The notes below the pieces were generated by a model. The model saw nothing but the letters and a program-made list of their open reading frames with translations. It ran no database searches and was not told the origin of the DNA. From Terriglobia bacterium (GTDB taxonomy: Bacteria; Acidobacteriota; Terriglobia; UBA7540), in contig JASIKV010000264.1 of NCBI GenBank assembly GCA_030049455.1, positions 1-19,395 of the forward strand: a stretch of 19,395 nt of DNA, in the 5' to 3' direction. The translations under genes and the position numbers were made by a program. This document shows, piece after piece, positions 8,879-17,174 of this stretch (position 1 is its first letter; each line of letters starts with the position of its first letter).

Positions 8879-10650
8879 ACAAAACAGCGCTGGCAATTCT
8901 GGCTGTGGCATCCGCAGCACTCGCGGTACAGGGGGCGAGCCCGCAATACAGCGTGGAACTGTTTTCAAATCACACAGTGAAGTCAATCACCGCAGAAGCC
9001 ATAAACGAAGGTGTGAGAATTTGCGGCGGGGAAATTGATTCACCGTGTCTAATTCTGGGACCTGGAAAGAAAATATCGTGCACCGCCGCCCGCGTCTTGG
9101 ACTGCCGAATGGAGTCCTCGGAACGCAGTTTCACCCGCCTCAGATTGGACTCGACTGCGCCATTTCGAATAGCACCCACCTATGCCCGTGCGGAGGAACC
9201 GGCAAAGACTTATTGCCTCGAAAATGCTGAATTCGATACAAGCAATGAGGGGATGCGCATTGTCACGCGAGTTGATTTGGAATCTTACGTCTCAGGTGTT
9301 CTGCGCGGCGAGGCATCTGTGTTGCGCGCCCCCGCAGCCCGCCAGGCAATGGCAATTCTGGCTCGAACTTGGGCCTTGCGCTGGCAGGGGCGCCACAGCA
9401 AGCAAGGCTTTGATTTTTGCTCGCTCACTCACTGTCAAGCCTTTGACCCGCCCCAAACCGCTGGGAAAGGATTTGCCGATAACTTAGACCCGGCAGTTCG
9501 CGCTACTCGCGGTCAAGTGCTGCGATTTCATGGAACTCTGGCAGACCCTTATTTTACGGCGTGTTGTGGCGGGGTAACGGAGGCCGCCGGCAACGTCTGG
9601 CCTGACCGCGCACAACCCTATTTGATCTCCATCCACGACCCCTACTGTTCCACGAGCCAGCATGCCTCATGGAGTAGATCCCTGAGTGAATCCAGTTTGT
9701 TGCAGGTTCTTCGCGAGGCCCTGAATTTACCCAATTCGGGGAAACTCGCGGAGTTATCCGTCGCATCACGCGATTCCTCAGGCCGCGCGCTCACCCTGCG
9801 CGTCGTTGCGGATGGGTCCTGGACTGTTGACGCGAATCTGTTTCGCTACGCCATCGACCGCCGCCTGGGTTGGGGACAGATTGAAAGCAACCTCTATGAT
9901 ATCCGGCGCGAGGGGCAATCCTGGGTTTTCACCGGGCACGGACTGGGGCACGGCGTGGGACTCTGCCAGTCGGGTGCTGAACAAATGGCGCAATTGGGAA
10001 CTTCAGCCGAAAAAATCCTCGTAACTTATTTTCCGGGAACAGAGATCGCGGCGGGCAATGATGATGATCCGGTTGCTTCCAGTGAACATTTTGAGTTGAT
10101 TTATCCGGCATCACAGGAGCCCTGGGTAAAGCAAACGCTTGAGACTCTCGAGGCCTGGCAAAAGGAACTTGGGTCGCACGCTACTGTACTGCCGCCGCGA
10201 GTGAGGGTGGAAACCCTGGCAACCACGGAAGAGTTCATGCATAAGACCGGACAACCCGGATGGATGGCTGCGTCGAGCGACGGATTGTCAATCATCCTGC
10301 AACCGCTCGCTCTGCTGGCACGAAAGCAGATCCTGAACCAAACTTTGCGGCATGAGCTGACGCACCTGGTTGTCCACAAGTTGAGGGCAAAGAGTGTGCC
10401 GCGATGGGTGGAAGAAGGCTGTGTTCTCTATCTGACAGGTGAACAAGTTGGTGTTGCGTCGGATTCCCGGACAAGCGCAACAGAATTGGAAGCCGCAATC
10501 ACCAAGCCGGGGTCGGAGGCGCAGATGCGCGTTGCATACGCTCAAGCGCTCGATCGCGTCCGCCGCTTGACGCAGCTCCAGGGTGAAGCGGCGCTATGGC
10601 GCGTCCTCACCAACCCCGGAACTGAAGACCTGCGGTGGTTCCAGCAGTGA
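8875..10650 (+). CDS. Secreted SpoIID/LytB-domain protein fused to an HExxH (peptidase MA-like) metallopeptidase domain
   Basis: The protein has 591 residues and two enzymatic-looking parts. Residues 1 to about 21 form a signal peptide (ALAVASAALAVQG region). About residues 110-390 are a SpoIID domain. It shows YVSGVLRGEA with Glu146 at the position of the catalytic Glu of SpoIID lytic transglycosylases, then ARTWAL, then CSLTHCQAF, then ACCGGVTE. The closing signature GHGLGHGVGLCQSGA is at residues 354-368, followed by ILVTYFPGT. SpoIID enzymes bind and cut glycan strands that lack stem peptides. About residues 400-591 carry H493-E-L-T-H497 and a third-ligand motif WVEEG with Glu514. This is the gluzincin arrangement of peptidase MA-like proteins and predicts a zinc peptidase. 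It is translationally coupled to the transpeptidase upstream, so both probably act on peptidoglycan or its proteins in the periplasm. Its TGA directly abuts the stop codon of the opposing gene. Confidence 0.88.
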   Translation: MNKTALAILAVASAALAVQGASPQYSVELFSNHTVKSITAEAINEGVRICGGEIDSPCLILGPGKKISCTAARVLDCRMESSERSFTRLRLDSTAPFRIAPTYARAEEPAKTYCLENAEFDTSNEGMRIVTRVDLESYVSGVLRGEASVLRAPAARQAMAILARTWALRWQGRHSKQGFDFCSLTHCQAFDPPQTAGKGFADNLDPAVRATRGQVLRFHGTLADPYFTACCGGVTEAAGNVWPDRAQPYLISIHDPYCSTSQHASWSRSLSESSLLQVLREALNLPNSGKLAELSVASRDSSGRALTLRVVADGSWTVDANLFRYAIDRRLGWGQIESNLYDIRREGQSWVFTGHGLGHGVGLCQSGAEQMAQLGTSAEKILVTYFPGTEIAAGNDDDPVASSEHFELIYPASQEPWVKQTLETLEAWQKELGSHATVLPPRVRVETLATTEEFMHKTGQPGWMAASSDGLSIILQPLALLARKQILNQTLRHELTHLVVHKLRAKSVPRWVEEGCVLYLTGEQVGVASDSRTSATELEAAITKPGSEAQMRVAYAQALDRVRRLTQLQGEAALWRVLTNPGTEDLRWFQQ

Positions 10651-10653
10651 TCA
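10648..10653. other. Abutting convergent stop codons (TGATCA)
   Basis: TGA of the plus-strand SpoIID-domain gene (10648-10650) is immediately followed by TCA, the complement of the minus-strand TGA (10651-10653). No intergenic base exists, so each transcript must terminate inside the opposing coding region. Confidence 0.95.
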
Positions 10654-11457
10654 ATTTTCAGGATGCACTTCACGCGGTGATTGCAGGCGCGCGAGAAACA
10701 GCACCCAGAAGCACCCTCCCGCGGAAATCAGCAACAGGATAAATGAATAACGACCTATCACCTGAAAGTAATCCCAGAACCCCGGAGGCACCGTATGATG
10801 CCAATTCGAAACCTTATCACATGCAAAGCCAACGACTCCGGCACTCAACAAACTGGCTAGAAACGGACTTTGAAAAACCGAACCTGTCATGAGCTTCCAT
10901 TGGTGCCGCCGCACACCACGCCAGCCTTCGCGCATGAGAGTGGTAAAAAGGCTGAGAAGGTATCCGATGAGAATAATCCAGATCAAATACTCCATGGCGC
11001 CGAAGAATTCCTCAATCCTCGCATGGCTGACAGGCCTTTGCAGACGGAAAGTCAGGAACGACGAGACTTCCAGAGCATGGCCGTTAACCCAACCCAGAAT
11101 GAGATAGCACAACGATGCACCCAAGGCGCAGAGGATCAGGAAAATCAGCGTGTTCCATGTATCTTTCCTGCTCAATCTCCACAGGGAGCTGACGGGAAGG
11201 TCCAACCCCTCGGCGACCGATGCTTTGACCACGCCGGAAACAATTCCACCGACGATCATCACCCCCGCCAGGACTTGGGCTATGGCCCAGGCCAGCGCCA
11301 GAATGAGCATGAGTGCGGAAGATTCCGGCAGACCAAGCCACTCGTATGCAAGCGAGCACCACAGGGCAGCGAGCACCGCCAGCGCCGCCACAGTCCGGTA
11401 GCTGAAGACAACCACCTCCAAACTCCAGACGAATGCTGCGAATGTGTTCTTCATCAT
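10651..11457 (-). CDS. Six-helix integral membrane protein, third gene of the macroglobulin operon, function unknown
   Basis: This 268-residue protein has about six hydrophobic helices. They lie around TVAALAVLAALWCSLAY, SALMLILALAWAIAQVLAG, TLIFLILCALGASLCYLIL, YLIWIILIGYLLSLF, FLASLLSAGVVGF and YSFILLLISAGGCFWVLFL. Basic loops (RRHQWK) separate some of them. No catalytic motif or known family is recognised. It starts 7 bp after the alpha-2-macroglobulin stop codon; two consecutive ATG codons (11455-11457 and 11452-11454) are possible starts, with only a weak ribosome-binding site. Expression is probably coupled to the macroglobulin. In the Pseudomonas mag system the macroglobulin is held at the inner membrane by partner proteins, so this product could be an analogous membrane anchor. 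That is inference from position only. The stop codon touches the stop codon of the convergent SpoIID-domain gene. Confidence 0.82.
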   Translation of the reverse strand: MMKNTFAAFVWSLEVVVFSYRTVAALAVLAALWCSLAYEWLGLPESSALMLILALAWAIAQVLAGVMIVGGIVSGVVKASVAEGLDLPVSSLWRLSRKDTWNTLIFLILCALGASLCYLILGWVNGHALEVSSFLTFRLQRPVSHARIEEFFGAMEYLIWIILIGYLLSLFTTLMREGWRGVRRHQWKLMTGSVFQSPFLASLLSAGVVGFACDKVSNWHHTVPPGFWDYFQVIGRYSFILLLISAGGCFWVLFLARLQSPREVHPEN

Positions 11458-11464
11458 CGTCCAG

Positions 11465-14400
11465 TCACTTTACGTTGACAGAGGCCGCGGGCGTCGACGC
11501 CTGCCGCGCCGGTTCGTACATGGGCAGCACGCGCGCCGGATTTGCCTGAAACGCCCCCGGGGTCACCGCCTTCAAAAGATAATGGAACTGGCCTTGCCCG
11601 CGCTGAAAGTTTGTCGAAAAAATTGCCACCCGATCGTCGTGATATTCCCGCTGGGTGAAGTAGAAATCCCACCAAGGCGGCTTTTCCTTCAACTCGTACA
11701 GCCCTTCCTGCTCGACAAACTCAAAGCCGGCCGGGATCGGGTCCTCGATCTCAAGGTATTGCTCATCCCTGGTTGCGCTCACGGTGAGCCGCACCGCAAT
11801 AACATCGCCCGTTTGCACCTCTCCCGTCAGAGGCTGCTGCGAGTAGACGATGTGGTCGTTGATCTTCTCGGGTACCAATTTGAAGTATTCGCGCAAAACA
11901 TTTAAAGCCGTGCCGCCTTGGGGAGCCGGCTTCGGTTCACTGGAAAAATATCCGGCGGAGGCTGACCAGTAGAGCACTCCGGGGCCGGATTTCACAATCC
12001 GCACCTCATTGTTCCCGGCGTGGACCTGCGGGGCGGAGGCGGTCAACACAATGGGGAGAGGATTCGCGACATCTTTTTCCGTCACTTGACGGTCGGCAAG
12101 TTTCTGTCCATTTAGAAAAACGCTCAGTGAATAATTCGGCTTCAGTTCGCCCGAAACTTTCAGATAGTCGATCAGTCCAAAAATTGCGGTGGCAGTTTGT
12201 TCCGTGGAATCCCAGTAATAGCCGTCGGAGCGGTGTTCGAGCAGCCAGCGCGCGGCCCCCGGCAGCAATTCGCTCTTTGCGTCGAGGTTGGCAAGAGCTT
12301 TCAGCGCGTAGGCCGTGGTCTCAAAAGAGTTGTCGGAGCTAAAGTCCAGCATCTCCTGGCGTTCGGATTTCCAGGAGACGTACGGCCCGTCCACTTTTGC
12401 GTTGGCTTCCAGCAGCTTCACGAATTCCTGGGCGCGCGAATCCTTCAGCCGCATCAGCAGCAGGGCCGTCAAGGCCTGCCCGTGCGCGGAGAATTTCTCC
12501 CGCGAGGCGTAGAGGTTTTCCACCAGGTCATGATCAACGTCGCCGCTTAAGGCCAGGGCGTAAATCATATAGGCGCGAACGTCCGCGAGCGCGCGCGAAT
12601 TCTCCTTGATTTGCTTTAACAACGAACCCCTGCCGTTCTTGAGCCGTTGCTCGTCGATGGGATATCCAGCGTCTTTCGCCTGCGCGAGGCCGGCGACAAC
12701 GTAGGCGGTCATGAAGGGGTGAGTCTCATCCGTCTGCCACCAGCCCCAGCCCCCATCATCGTGCTGGAATGAATAGAGGCGTTCCAGGCCCGCGGCGATC
12801 TTCTTTTCCAGCTCATCGGAGACCGGCGGCGGGGTGAGCCCCAAATCTTTGACCGCCTTGCTCACCAGGATGTTGGGCAGGAAGCTCGACATCGTTTGCT
12901 CGACGCAGCCGTAGGGATAGGTGGCGAGAAAATCCAATGCGGACATCAGCGTGCCGGAGATTGACGGGGCCAGATCGATGCGCAGCGTGGAAGCATCTGC
13001 GTTGATCGTTTGTGGGAGCGACAACAAGGCTTTGGCTTCGTCGTTATCTCCGCGTAGAGCGCCCGATTGCGCCAGGTTTTGCTGCAGCCCCCAGGGCTCG
13101 ACCGGCATTTCCAGTTCGAGCGCGTCGGATTCCTCATCGGTAAGCGCTTTCGCCAGGAATTTCGCTTCCCCGATTTTGGGCGCCCGCACTTTCCAGGTGA
13201 CCACGGCTTCACCATTCTTGGGAATACTGACGCTCGATTCTGCGGGACTGGACAGCTCCAGGCCTTCCGCGCTGAGGGAAACCTTCGCCGACTTGTCTTT
13301 GCTGAGATAATTGTGGACGATTCCCACAAGAGTTGCAGTGTCGCCTTGATTCATGAAGCGCGGATTCTCCAGGCGCAGGATCAGGTTTTTGCGGGTGATG
13401 ACCTTTGACACGACCTGCCCCACCAGCGTGTCGCGTGTAACGGCACGCACTGTGGCCCTCCAGGTGGTGAGCGAATCCGGGAAATTAAATGTGGCGCGAG
13501 CCTTGCCATCGGCTCCGGTTTCCAGCGCGGGGAGCCACTGGATGGTGTCGGGAAAATATTTGCGCACCTTCGGCTGGACCGCCTGAGGATTCTTAAAGTC
13601 GGCCAGGCGGGTGGGCGCGCGAAGCCCGGCCAGTTCCATCTTGTGCCGGCCGGAATATCCCATGAACCAATAGGCAGTGGAAAGTTGGGTAAAGACACTG
13701 TCCCACATGCGCGCGTAGAAAACCTTGTCCGGAGGAGGGACTGCATCGGCGCGAACGGCGTAGATGGCCTCATCCACCACGCCCAGGCTGAGCTCCGCCA
13801 CTGCCGGTTTTCCCCGCGCGTCCTGCGCCGTAAGCGTGTAAGTGACCGGGGCGCCCGGCCGGTACTCAGGCTTGTCGGTTTCAACCGTTACTTTCAGAAC
13901 CTTCTCCGTTGCCGGCACGGGAATATTCTTTGAACCCTCAACGAGCTGCTCATTCTTTACGATCGAAACGTCCAGAAAAACATTGGGTTCGAACCGTTCC
14001 TCGATGGGAATGTCTACGGTCAGCGATTCGTCTGCAGAATGAACCGACCATGTGTAAACCTGCTGCCCCTCCGTAGTCACCAAAACCTGTGACTCCGCAA
14101 TATGCGTCAATATCAGGACATGGGCCGTGTCCCCAGGCGCATAAGAGTGCTTGTCCGGAAAAATGTCAATGCGCCGGTCTTCTCCGCCCTCACCGAAGGT
14201 TTTCACATTCGAGATCCAGAGACTTGTAGCGAAAGTGGCTTCGCGTTGATTTCGATCTGTGCTTCCGGCGTGAATGGTGAGCCAGGGGACATCGGGAATT
14301 GTGTAGGTATAGTGAGCGAGACCGTGGGTATCAGTGGAAATGCTCGCCTGCGACAGATCCTGCTCCTGCGCAGAGCCCCAGGAAGAATGGCCGGCGAAAT

Positions 14401-16186
14401 TCAACTGAACGCTCGCGGAAATGGGGTTGGAGTCGTAGTCCAGAGTATGGATTGTGATGTCGGCATTCTGCCCGGGGGTGTAAACGTAGCGGTCCGATTC
14501 CAGCAGAACCACGACGGTAGAATAGGTAACTGTCACCGCATGCCCGCCCGTAATCTCACGATTGCTTGCATCCGTTACGTGCGCTTCCAGGCGATAGCGG
14601 AAATCGCGCCTCTGCTGGTCGATTTCTGTGGGTAGAGAAACGCTCAGATCCCCGTCCGCATCAAGCTGCCCTGTGCCCTGGCTGATTTCCTGACCGAAAT
14701 AATCCTCGTCAGTATCCGCCCCGCCCTCGTCACCTTCGGAATCCTCGTCGCCCCAGAGGACTCTCCAGTAAGGAAACTGATAACCTGAACGGTAAACCGA
14801 ATATTTCACACGCCCGCCGGAAACCGGCGCACCAAAATAATATCGCGCGCGGATGGTGGCTTGAATGGCCTCACCCTGAAGGTAGCGCGCCTTGTCGGTC
14901 GATACCGCCACCTCAAACTCCGGCTTCTTATACTCCTGGACTTCGAATGAACCGTAGAGCTGCTTGTCACCAACATGGGCGGTAATGCCGTAAGTCCCCA
15001 GCGACGACAAAGCGCCGAGGGTCAGCGTGCCGTGGAAGGTCCCGAAAGGCGACAGGTCCAGCTTCTGCTGGTAAATGGTCTTCTGGTTGGGATCGGTGAC
15101 TTCCACGGTGAGCGGACCCGGGACATCCAGACTGAACTTGCCGCCCGAGCGCGCTCGCACCACACCTTTGAAATCCACCTGATGCGTAGGGCGATAAACG
15201 GGGCGGTCGGTGTAGATGTAACCGACGTAATCGGTGGCGGAACTGTCCGAAAAAAAGAAGGGCTCGACGCTGGTGGCGGCAACGTCCTGGCCCGCAACAG
15301 CCACCATGATGGCATTGTCGACTTTGATTTGCGCAAAGGTCGATTGAAATACGCCGGAACTGTCCGTCGTGCCTTGCGCAAGCACTTGATGATTGTTAAA
15401 GACGGCTGCCGTGGCGCCCGCGACGGGCGAACCGGTATCGCGATGCGCGACATACAACAAGACCTGGCCCGGAGAGGTCTTGGAAACCAGCGCTAGATCC
15501 GTAATCATCAGCAGCGTGTACGCGCGAAGTTCGCGATGAGCGACTTCCACCAGATAGGTGCCTTTATCGTGCAGATCCACGGGGATTTCGCGGTACTCCG
15601 TGCCCCGCGTCTTGGGCAATACCTCCCGCCAGCCGAGCGCCAGTTGTTGCGAATTCAAAAGCGGGACCTGCGCGTAGGAAGCGATGTCAAGGGGAAGGCG
15701 CTGCTGCTTCTGCGCCTGGACGCTCAAGGAGTGATAGCGCACACGCGTTTCATAGCTGACCTGGGCGCGAAAATAGTCCCGAATCCTTCCCCGCAGATCG
15801 CGCTTCCATTCGTGAAAGATTTCAAGCCAGGTTTTCTCCCGCGCCAACTCCCCTTTCTCGCTTCCGAAAGAGTGGGGATCCTTGAGCCTGGAGAAAAATT
15901 CCATCGGATCTTTGACCCGGTAAATTCGGAAATCCAGGCGGTCAACTTGCCGGAAGCTGATCCAGACTTGTGGCTGCTGCGAAGGGGCGTAGGTTTGGCG
16001 CGAAGAGACGGAAAACGACGGTTCCGTGGATACAGGTTCCTCCTGAGCGAGCGCGCCGGCCGGCACAGCAAGCAGTTCCGCGAACAGAAATAGCGTAGCA
16101 ATCAGAAAACCTGCGCATCCGCCGGGAAAGCAACGCGCTGAGGGTGCGCCTGGTGAGCCGTGGCGAGGTTTAGGGCAATTCTTCAT
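11465..16186 (-). CDS. Bacterial alpha-2-macroglobulin with intact CVEQ thioester
   Basis: This 1573-residue exported protein is of the bacterial alpha-2-macroglobulin family (COG2373), protease-trapping proteins of the periplasm. Visible in order: a signal peptide ending near AGALAQ (about residue 48), with AxA-type cleavage and no lipobox; MG2 with TDRPVYRP at about 324; an MG3/MG4 region with a strongly acidic insert (GDEDSEGDEGGADTDED) at about 475-495; a likely bait-region zone around 835-875; the A2M domain with FPDTIQWLPALETGADGK at about 875; and the thioester domain with PYGC-V-E-Q, Cys1094 and Gln1097. GGWGWWQTDETHPFMTAYV and the receptor-like C-terminal domain (EDPIPAGFEF) follow. 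The thioester would covalently capture an attacking protease after bait cleavage. The frame is open to 16387, but the ATG at 16186 begins the signal peptide and lies 7 bp after the DUF1175 stop. No clear Shine-Dalgarno site is visible there, so translation may be coupled. Confidence 0.95.
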   Translation of the reverse strand: MKNCPKPRHGSPGAPSARCFPGGCAGFLIATLFLFAELLAVPAGALAQEEPVSTEPSFSVSSRQTYAPSQQPQVWISFRQVDRLDFRIYRVKDPMEFFSRLKDPHSFGSEKGELAREKTWLEIFHEWKRDLRGRIRDYFRAQVSYETRVRYHSLSVQAQKQQRLPLDIASYAQVPLLNSQQLALGWREVLPKTRGTEYREIPVDLHDKGTYLVEVAHRELRAYTLLMITDLALVSKTSPGQVLLYVAHRDTGSPVAGATAAVFNNHQVLAQGTTDSSGVFQSTFAQIKVDNAIMVAVAGQDVAATSVEPFFFSDSSATDYVGYIYTDRPVYRPTHQVDFKGVVRARSGGKFSLDVPGPLTVEVTDPNQKTIYQQKLDLSPFGTFHGTLTLGALSSLGTYGITAHVGDKQLYGSFEVQEYKKPEFEVAVSTDKARYLQGEAIQATIRARYYFGAPVSGGRVKYSVYRSGYQFPYWRVLWGDEDSEGDEGGADTDEDYFGQEISQGTGQLDADGDLSVSLPTEIDQQRRDFRYRLEAHVTDASNREITGGHAVTVTYSTVVVLLESDRYVYTPGQNADITIHTLDYDSNPISASVQLNFAGHSSWGSAQEQDLSQASISTDTHGLAHYTYTIPDVPWLTIHAGSTDRNQREATFATSLWISNVKTFGEGGEDRRIDIFPDKHSYAPGDTAHVLILTHIAESQVLVTTEGQQVYTWSVHSADESLTVDIPIEERFEPNVFLDVSIVKNEQLVEGSKNIPVPATEKVLKVTVETDKPEYRPGAPVTYTLTAQDARGKPAVAELSLGVVDEAIYAVRADAVPPPDKVFYARMWDSVFTQLSTAYWFMGYSGRHKMELAGLRAPTRLADFKNPQAVQPKVRKYFPDTIQWLPALETGADGKARATFNFPDSLTTWRATVRAVTRDTLVGQVVSKVITRKNLILRLENPRFMNQGDTATLVGIVHNYLSKDKSAKVSLSAEGLELSSPAESSVSIPKNGEAVVTWKVRAPKIGEAKFLAKALTDEESDALELEMPVEPWGLQQNLAQSGALRGDNDEAKALLSLPQTINADASTLRIDLAPSISGTLMSALDFLATYPYGCVEQTMSSFLPNILVSKAVKDLGLTPPPVSDELEKKIAAGLERLYSFQHDDGGWGWWQTDETHPFMTAYVVAGLAQAKDAGYPIDEQRLKNGRGSLLKQIKENSRALADVRAYMIYALALSGDVDHDLVENLYASREKFSAHGQALTALLLMRLKDSRAQEFVKLLEANAKVDGPYVSWKSERQEMLDFSSDNSFETTAYALKALANLDAKSELLPGAARWLLEHRSDGYYWDSTEQTATAIFGLIDYLKVSGELKPNYSLSVFLNGQKLADRQVTEKDVANPLPIVLTASAPQVHAGNNEVRIVKSGPGVLYWSASAGYFSSEPKPAPQGGTALNVLREYFKLVPEKINDHIVYSQQPLTGEVQTGDVIAVRLTVSATRDEQYLEIEDPIPAGFEFVEQEGLYELKEKPPWWDFYFTQREYHDDRVAIFSTNFQRGQGQFHYLLKAVTPGAFQANPARVLPMYEPARQASTPAASVNVK

Positions 16187-16193
16187 AGACGCG

Positions 16194-17036
16194 CTAGCGC
16201 AAAATCTCCCAACGATAAACTCCCAGGAAATTGGGGTTGCTGAGGAGCGGTCGCCAGTGCAGGTCCGGGTGCCCAAGCAGCGTCTCCGCCCGCATGGCGC
16301 GAATTTCCCCCCTCCGGCCGTCGATATCGCCGGTGTGGTAGACAATCCAATCCGTACCATGCGGCTGGAAGTGCGACCTTCCGACAAAGACCATGGTGTG
16401 GAAGGGTTCCTGCTGCACAGCCTGGTGGAAAAACAACAAATCGCCGGGGTGAGCCGCGCGAAGGTCGCGCGAAATCAGGTACGTATTGTATCGGAGGAGG
16501 GTGGCGCTATCGGCGAATTCCACGAACGCGCCCTGCCGAAAATCGTCCGGACCCAGCGGACCCGGCTGCGCCCGGAAGAGTTTCTTCCCGAGCGGACCGA
16601 AAGGGTAATGAAACCCGGCAACATCACCGAACCCGGGATCATAGGGAAGCCCGGCATGCTCCTTCCACTCGGCGGAATGGGCTTCGAGTGCATTCCGGAA
16701 TGCGAAGCGAACCAAGGCTGCGCAATCCCGAACCTCCCCCTCGGCCCACGGCGTGGGCGCATAATACTGCGTCTCCGCCAGGAACGTAAACCAGCGCACA
16801 AAATTCTCGCGGTCCCCTGCGCTTTCAAGTCGAGCGCCGTCGGGAAATCCGTCGCCCAGGCTGTCGCGCCAAGAGACAACGGCAGAAATTCCACCTGCCG
16901 GGGGGGAACTCTTCGCGCCAACGGGCGGACCGGAAAAAGCCTTTCGGACACAAAGCGGCATGATCCCCAGCAACACGGCACCACAAGCATAGACGGCCAG
17001 TCGCAATGGGCAGCGTAAGCTTGAATGAATTGGCAT
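16194..17036 (-). CDS. DUF1175 (YfaT-like) exported protein, predicted papain/NlpC-P60 fold
   Basis: This 280-residue protein matches the DUF1175/COG3234 family, whose E. coli member YfaT is encoded beside the macroglobulin YfaS. A signal peptide or anchor lies at about residues 10-32 (LAVYACGAVLLGIMPLCV). The mature part has the family motifs DSLGDGFPD, then RWFTFLAETQYY, then D104-C105-AALVRFAFR. Next come GDLLFFHQ, then H213 in FHTMVFVGRS, then IVYHTGDIDG. A Cys after Asp followed by a His before a hydrophobic strand is the NlpC/P60-like (papain-fold) catalytic arrangement, so a peptidoglycan amidase, peptidase or acyl-transfer role is inferred. The start at 17036 has GAAGAGA just upstream and lies about 22 bases after the start site predicted from the promoter at 17065-17093. 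Longer starts at 17069 and 17093 lie upstream of that site. It is the first gene of the operon; the macroglobulin starts 7 bp after its TAG. Confidence 0.87.
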   Translation of the reverse strand: MPIHSSLRCPLRLAVYACGAVLLGIMPLCVRKAFSGPPVGAKSSPPAGGISAVVSWRDSLGDGFPDGARLESAGDRENFVRWFTFLAETQYYAPTPWAEGEVRDCAALVRFAFRNALEAHSAEWKEHAGLPYDPGFGDVAGFHYPFGPLGKKLFRAQPGPLGPDDFRQGAFVEFADSATLLRYNTYLISRDLRAAHPGDLLFFHQAVQQEPFHTMVFVGRSHFQPHGTDWIVYHTGDIDGRRGEIRAMRAETLLGHPDLHWRPLLSNPNFLGVYRWEILR

Positions 17037-17064
17037 TCTCTTCACAGGTTTACCAATTCGGCAC

Positions 17065-17093
17065 ATTCTAATTGCCGCGCGAATTCCGCGCAA
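17065..17093 (-). promoter_or_regulatory. Candidate sigma-70-type promoter of the macroglobulin operon
   Basis: Read on the minus strand: TTGCGC (17088-17093), a 17-base spacer, then TAGAAT (17065-17070). The -10 matches 5 of 6 consensus bases and the -35 matches 3 of 6. The predicted start lies near 17058, giving a leader of about 22 nt before the ATG at 17036. The spacer includes a short GC-rich inverted repeat around GAATTC (17077-17091), which could be an operator but is too short to be sure. Confidence 0.45.
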
Positions 17094-17113
17094 GGTCTTC
17101 CGGACGAATTAAT

Positions 17114-17142
17114 TTGAACTGGCTGGTAGTCCCGGCAATAAT
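17114..17142 (+). promoter_or_regulatory. Candidate sigma-70-type promoter of the PIG-L gene
   Basis: TTGAAC (17114-17119), a 17-base spacer and AATAAT (17137-17142) give 4 of 6 and 5 of 6 consensus matches. Transcription would start near 17149, leaving a leader of about 26 nt that contains the GAGGAG ribosome-binding site at 17164-17169. It lies back to back with the promoter of the macroglobulin operon, the two -35 elements being about 20 bp apart. Confidence 0.5.
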
Positions 17143-17174
17143 AAGAAAATCCCTCACGGGGACGAGGAGAAGAG

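Noticed and set aside
16187..16387. 67-residue N-terminal extension of the macroglobulin
   Set aside because: It overlaps the end of the DUF1175 gene and would place the signal peptide in the interior of the protein. The ATG at 16186 gives a normal exported N-terminus.
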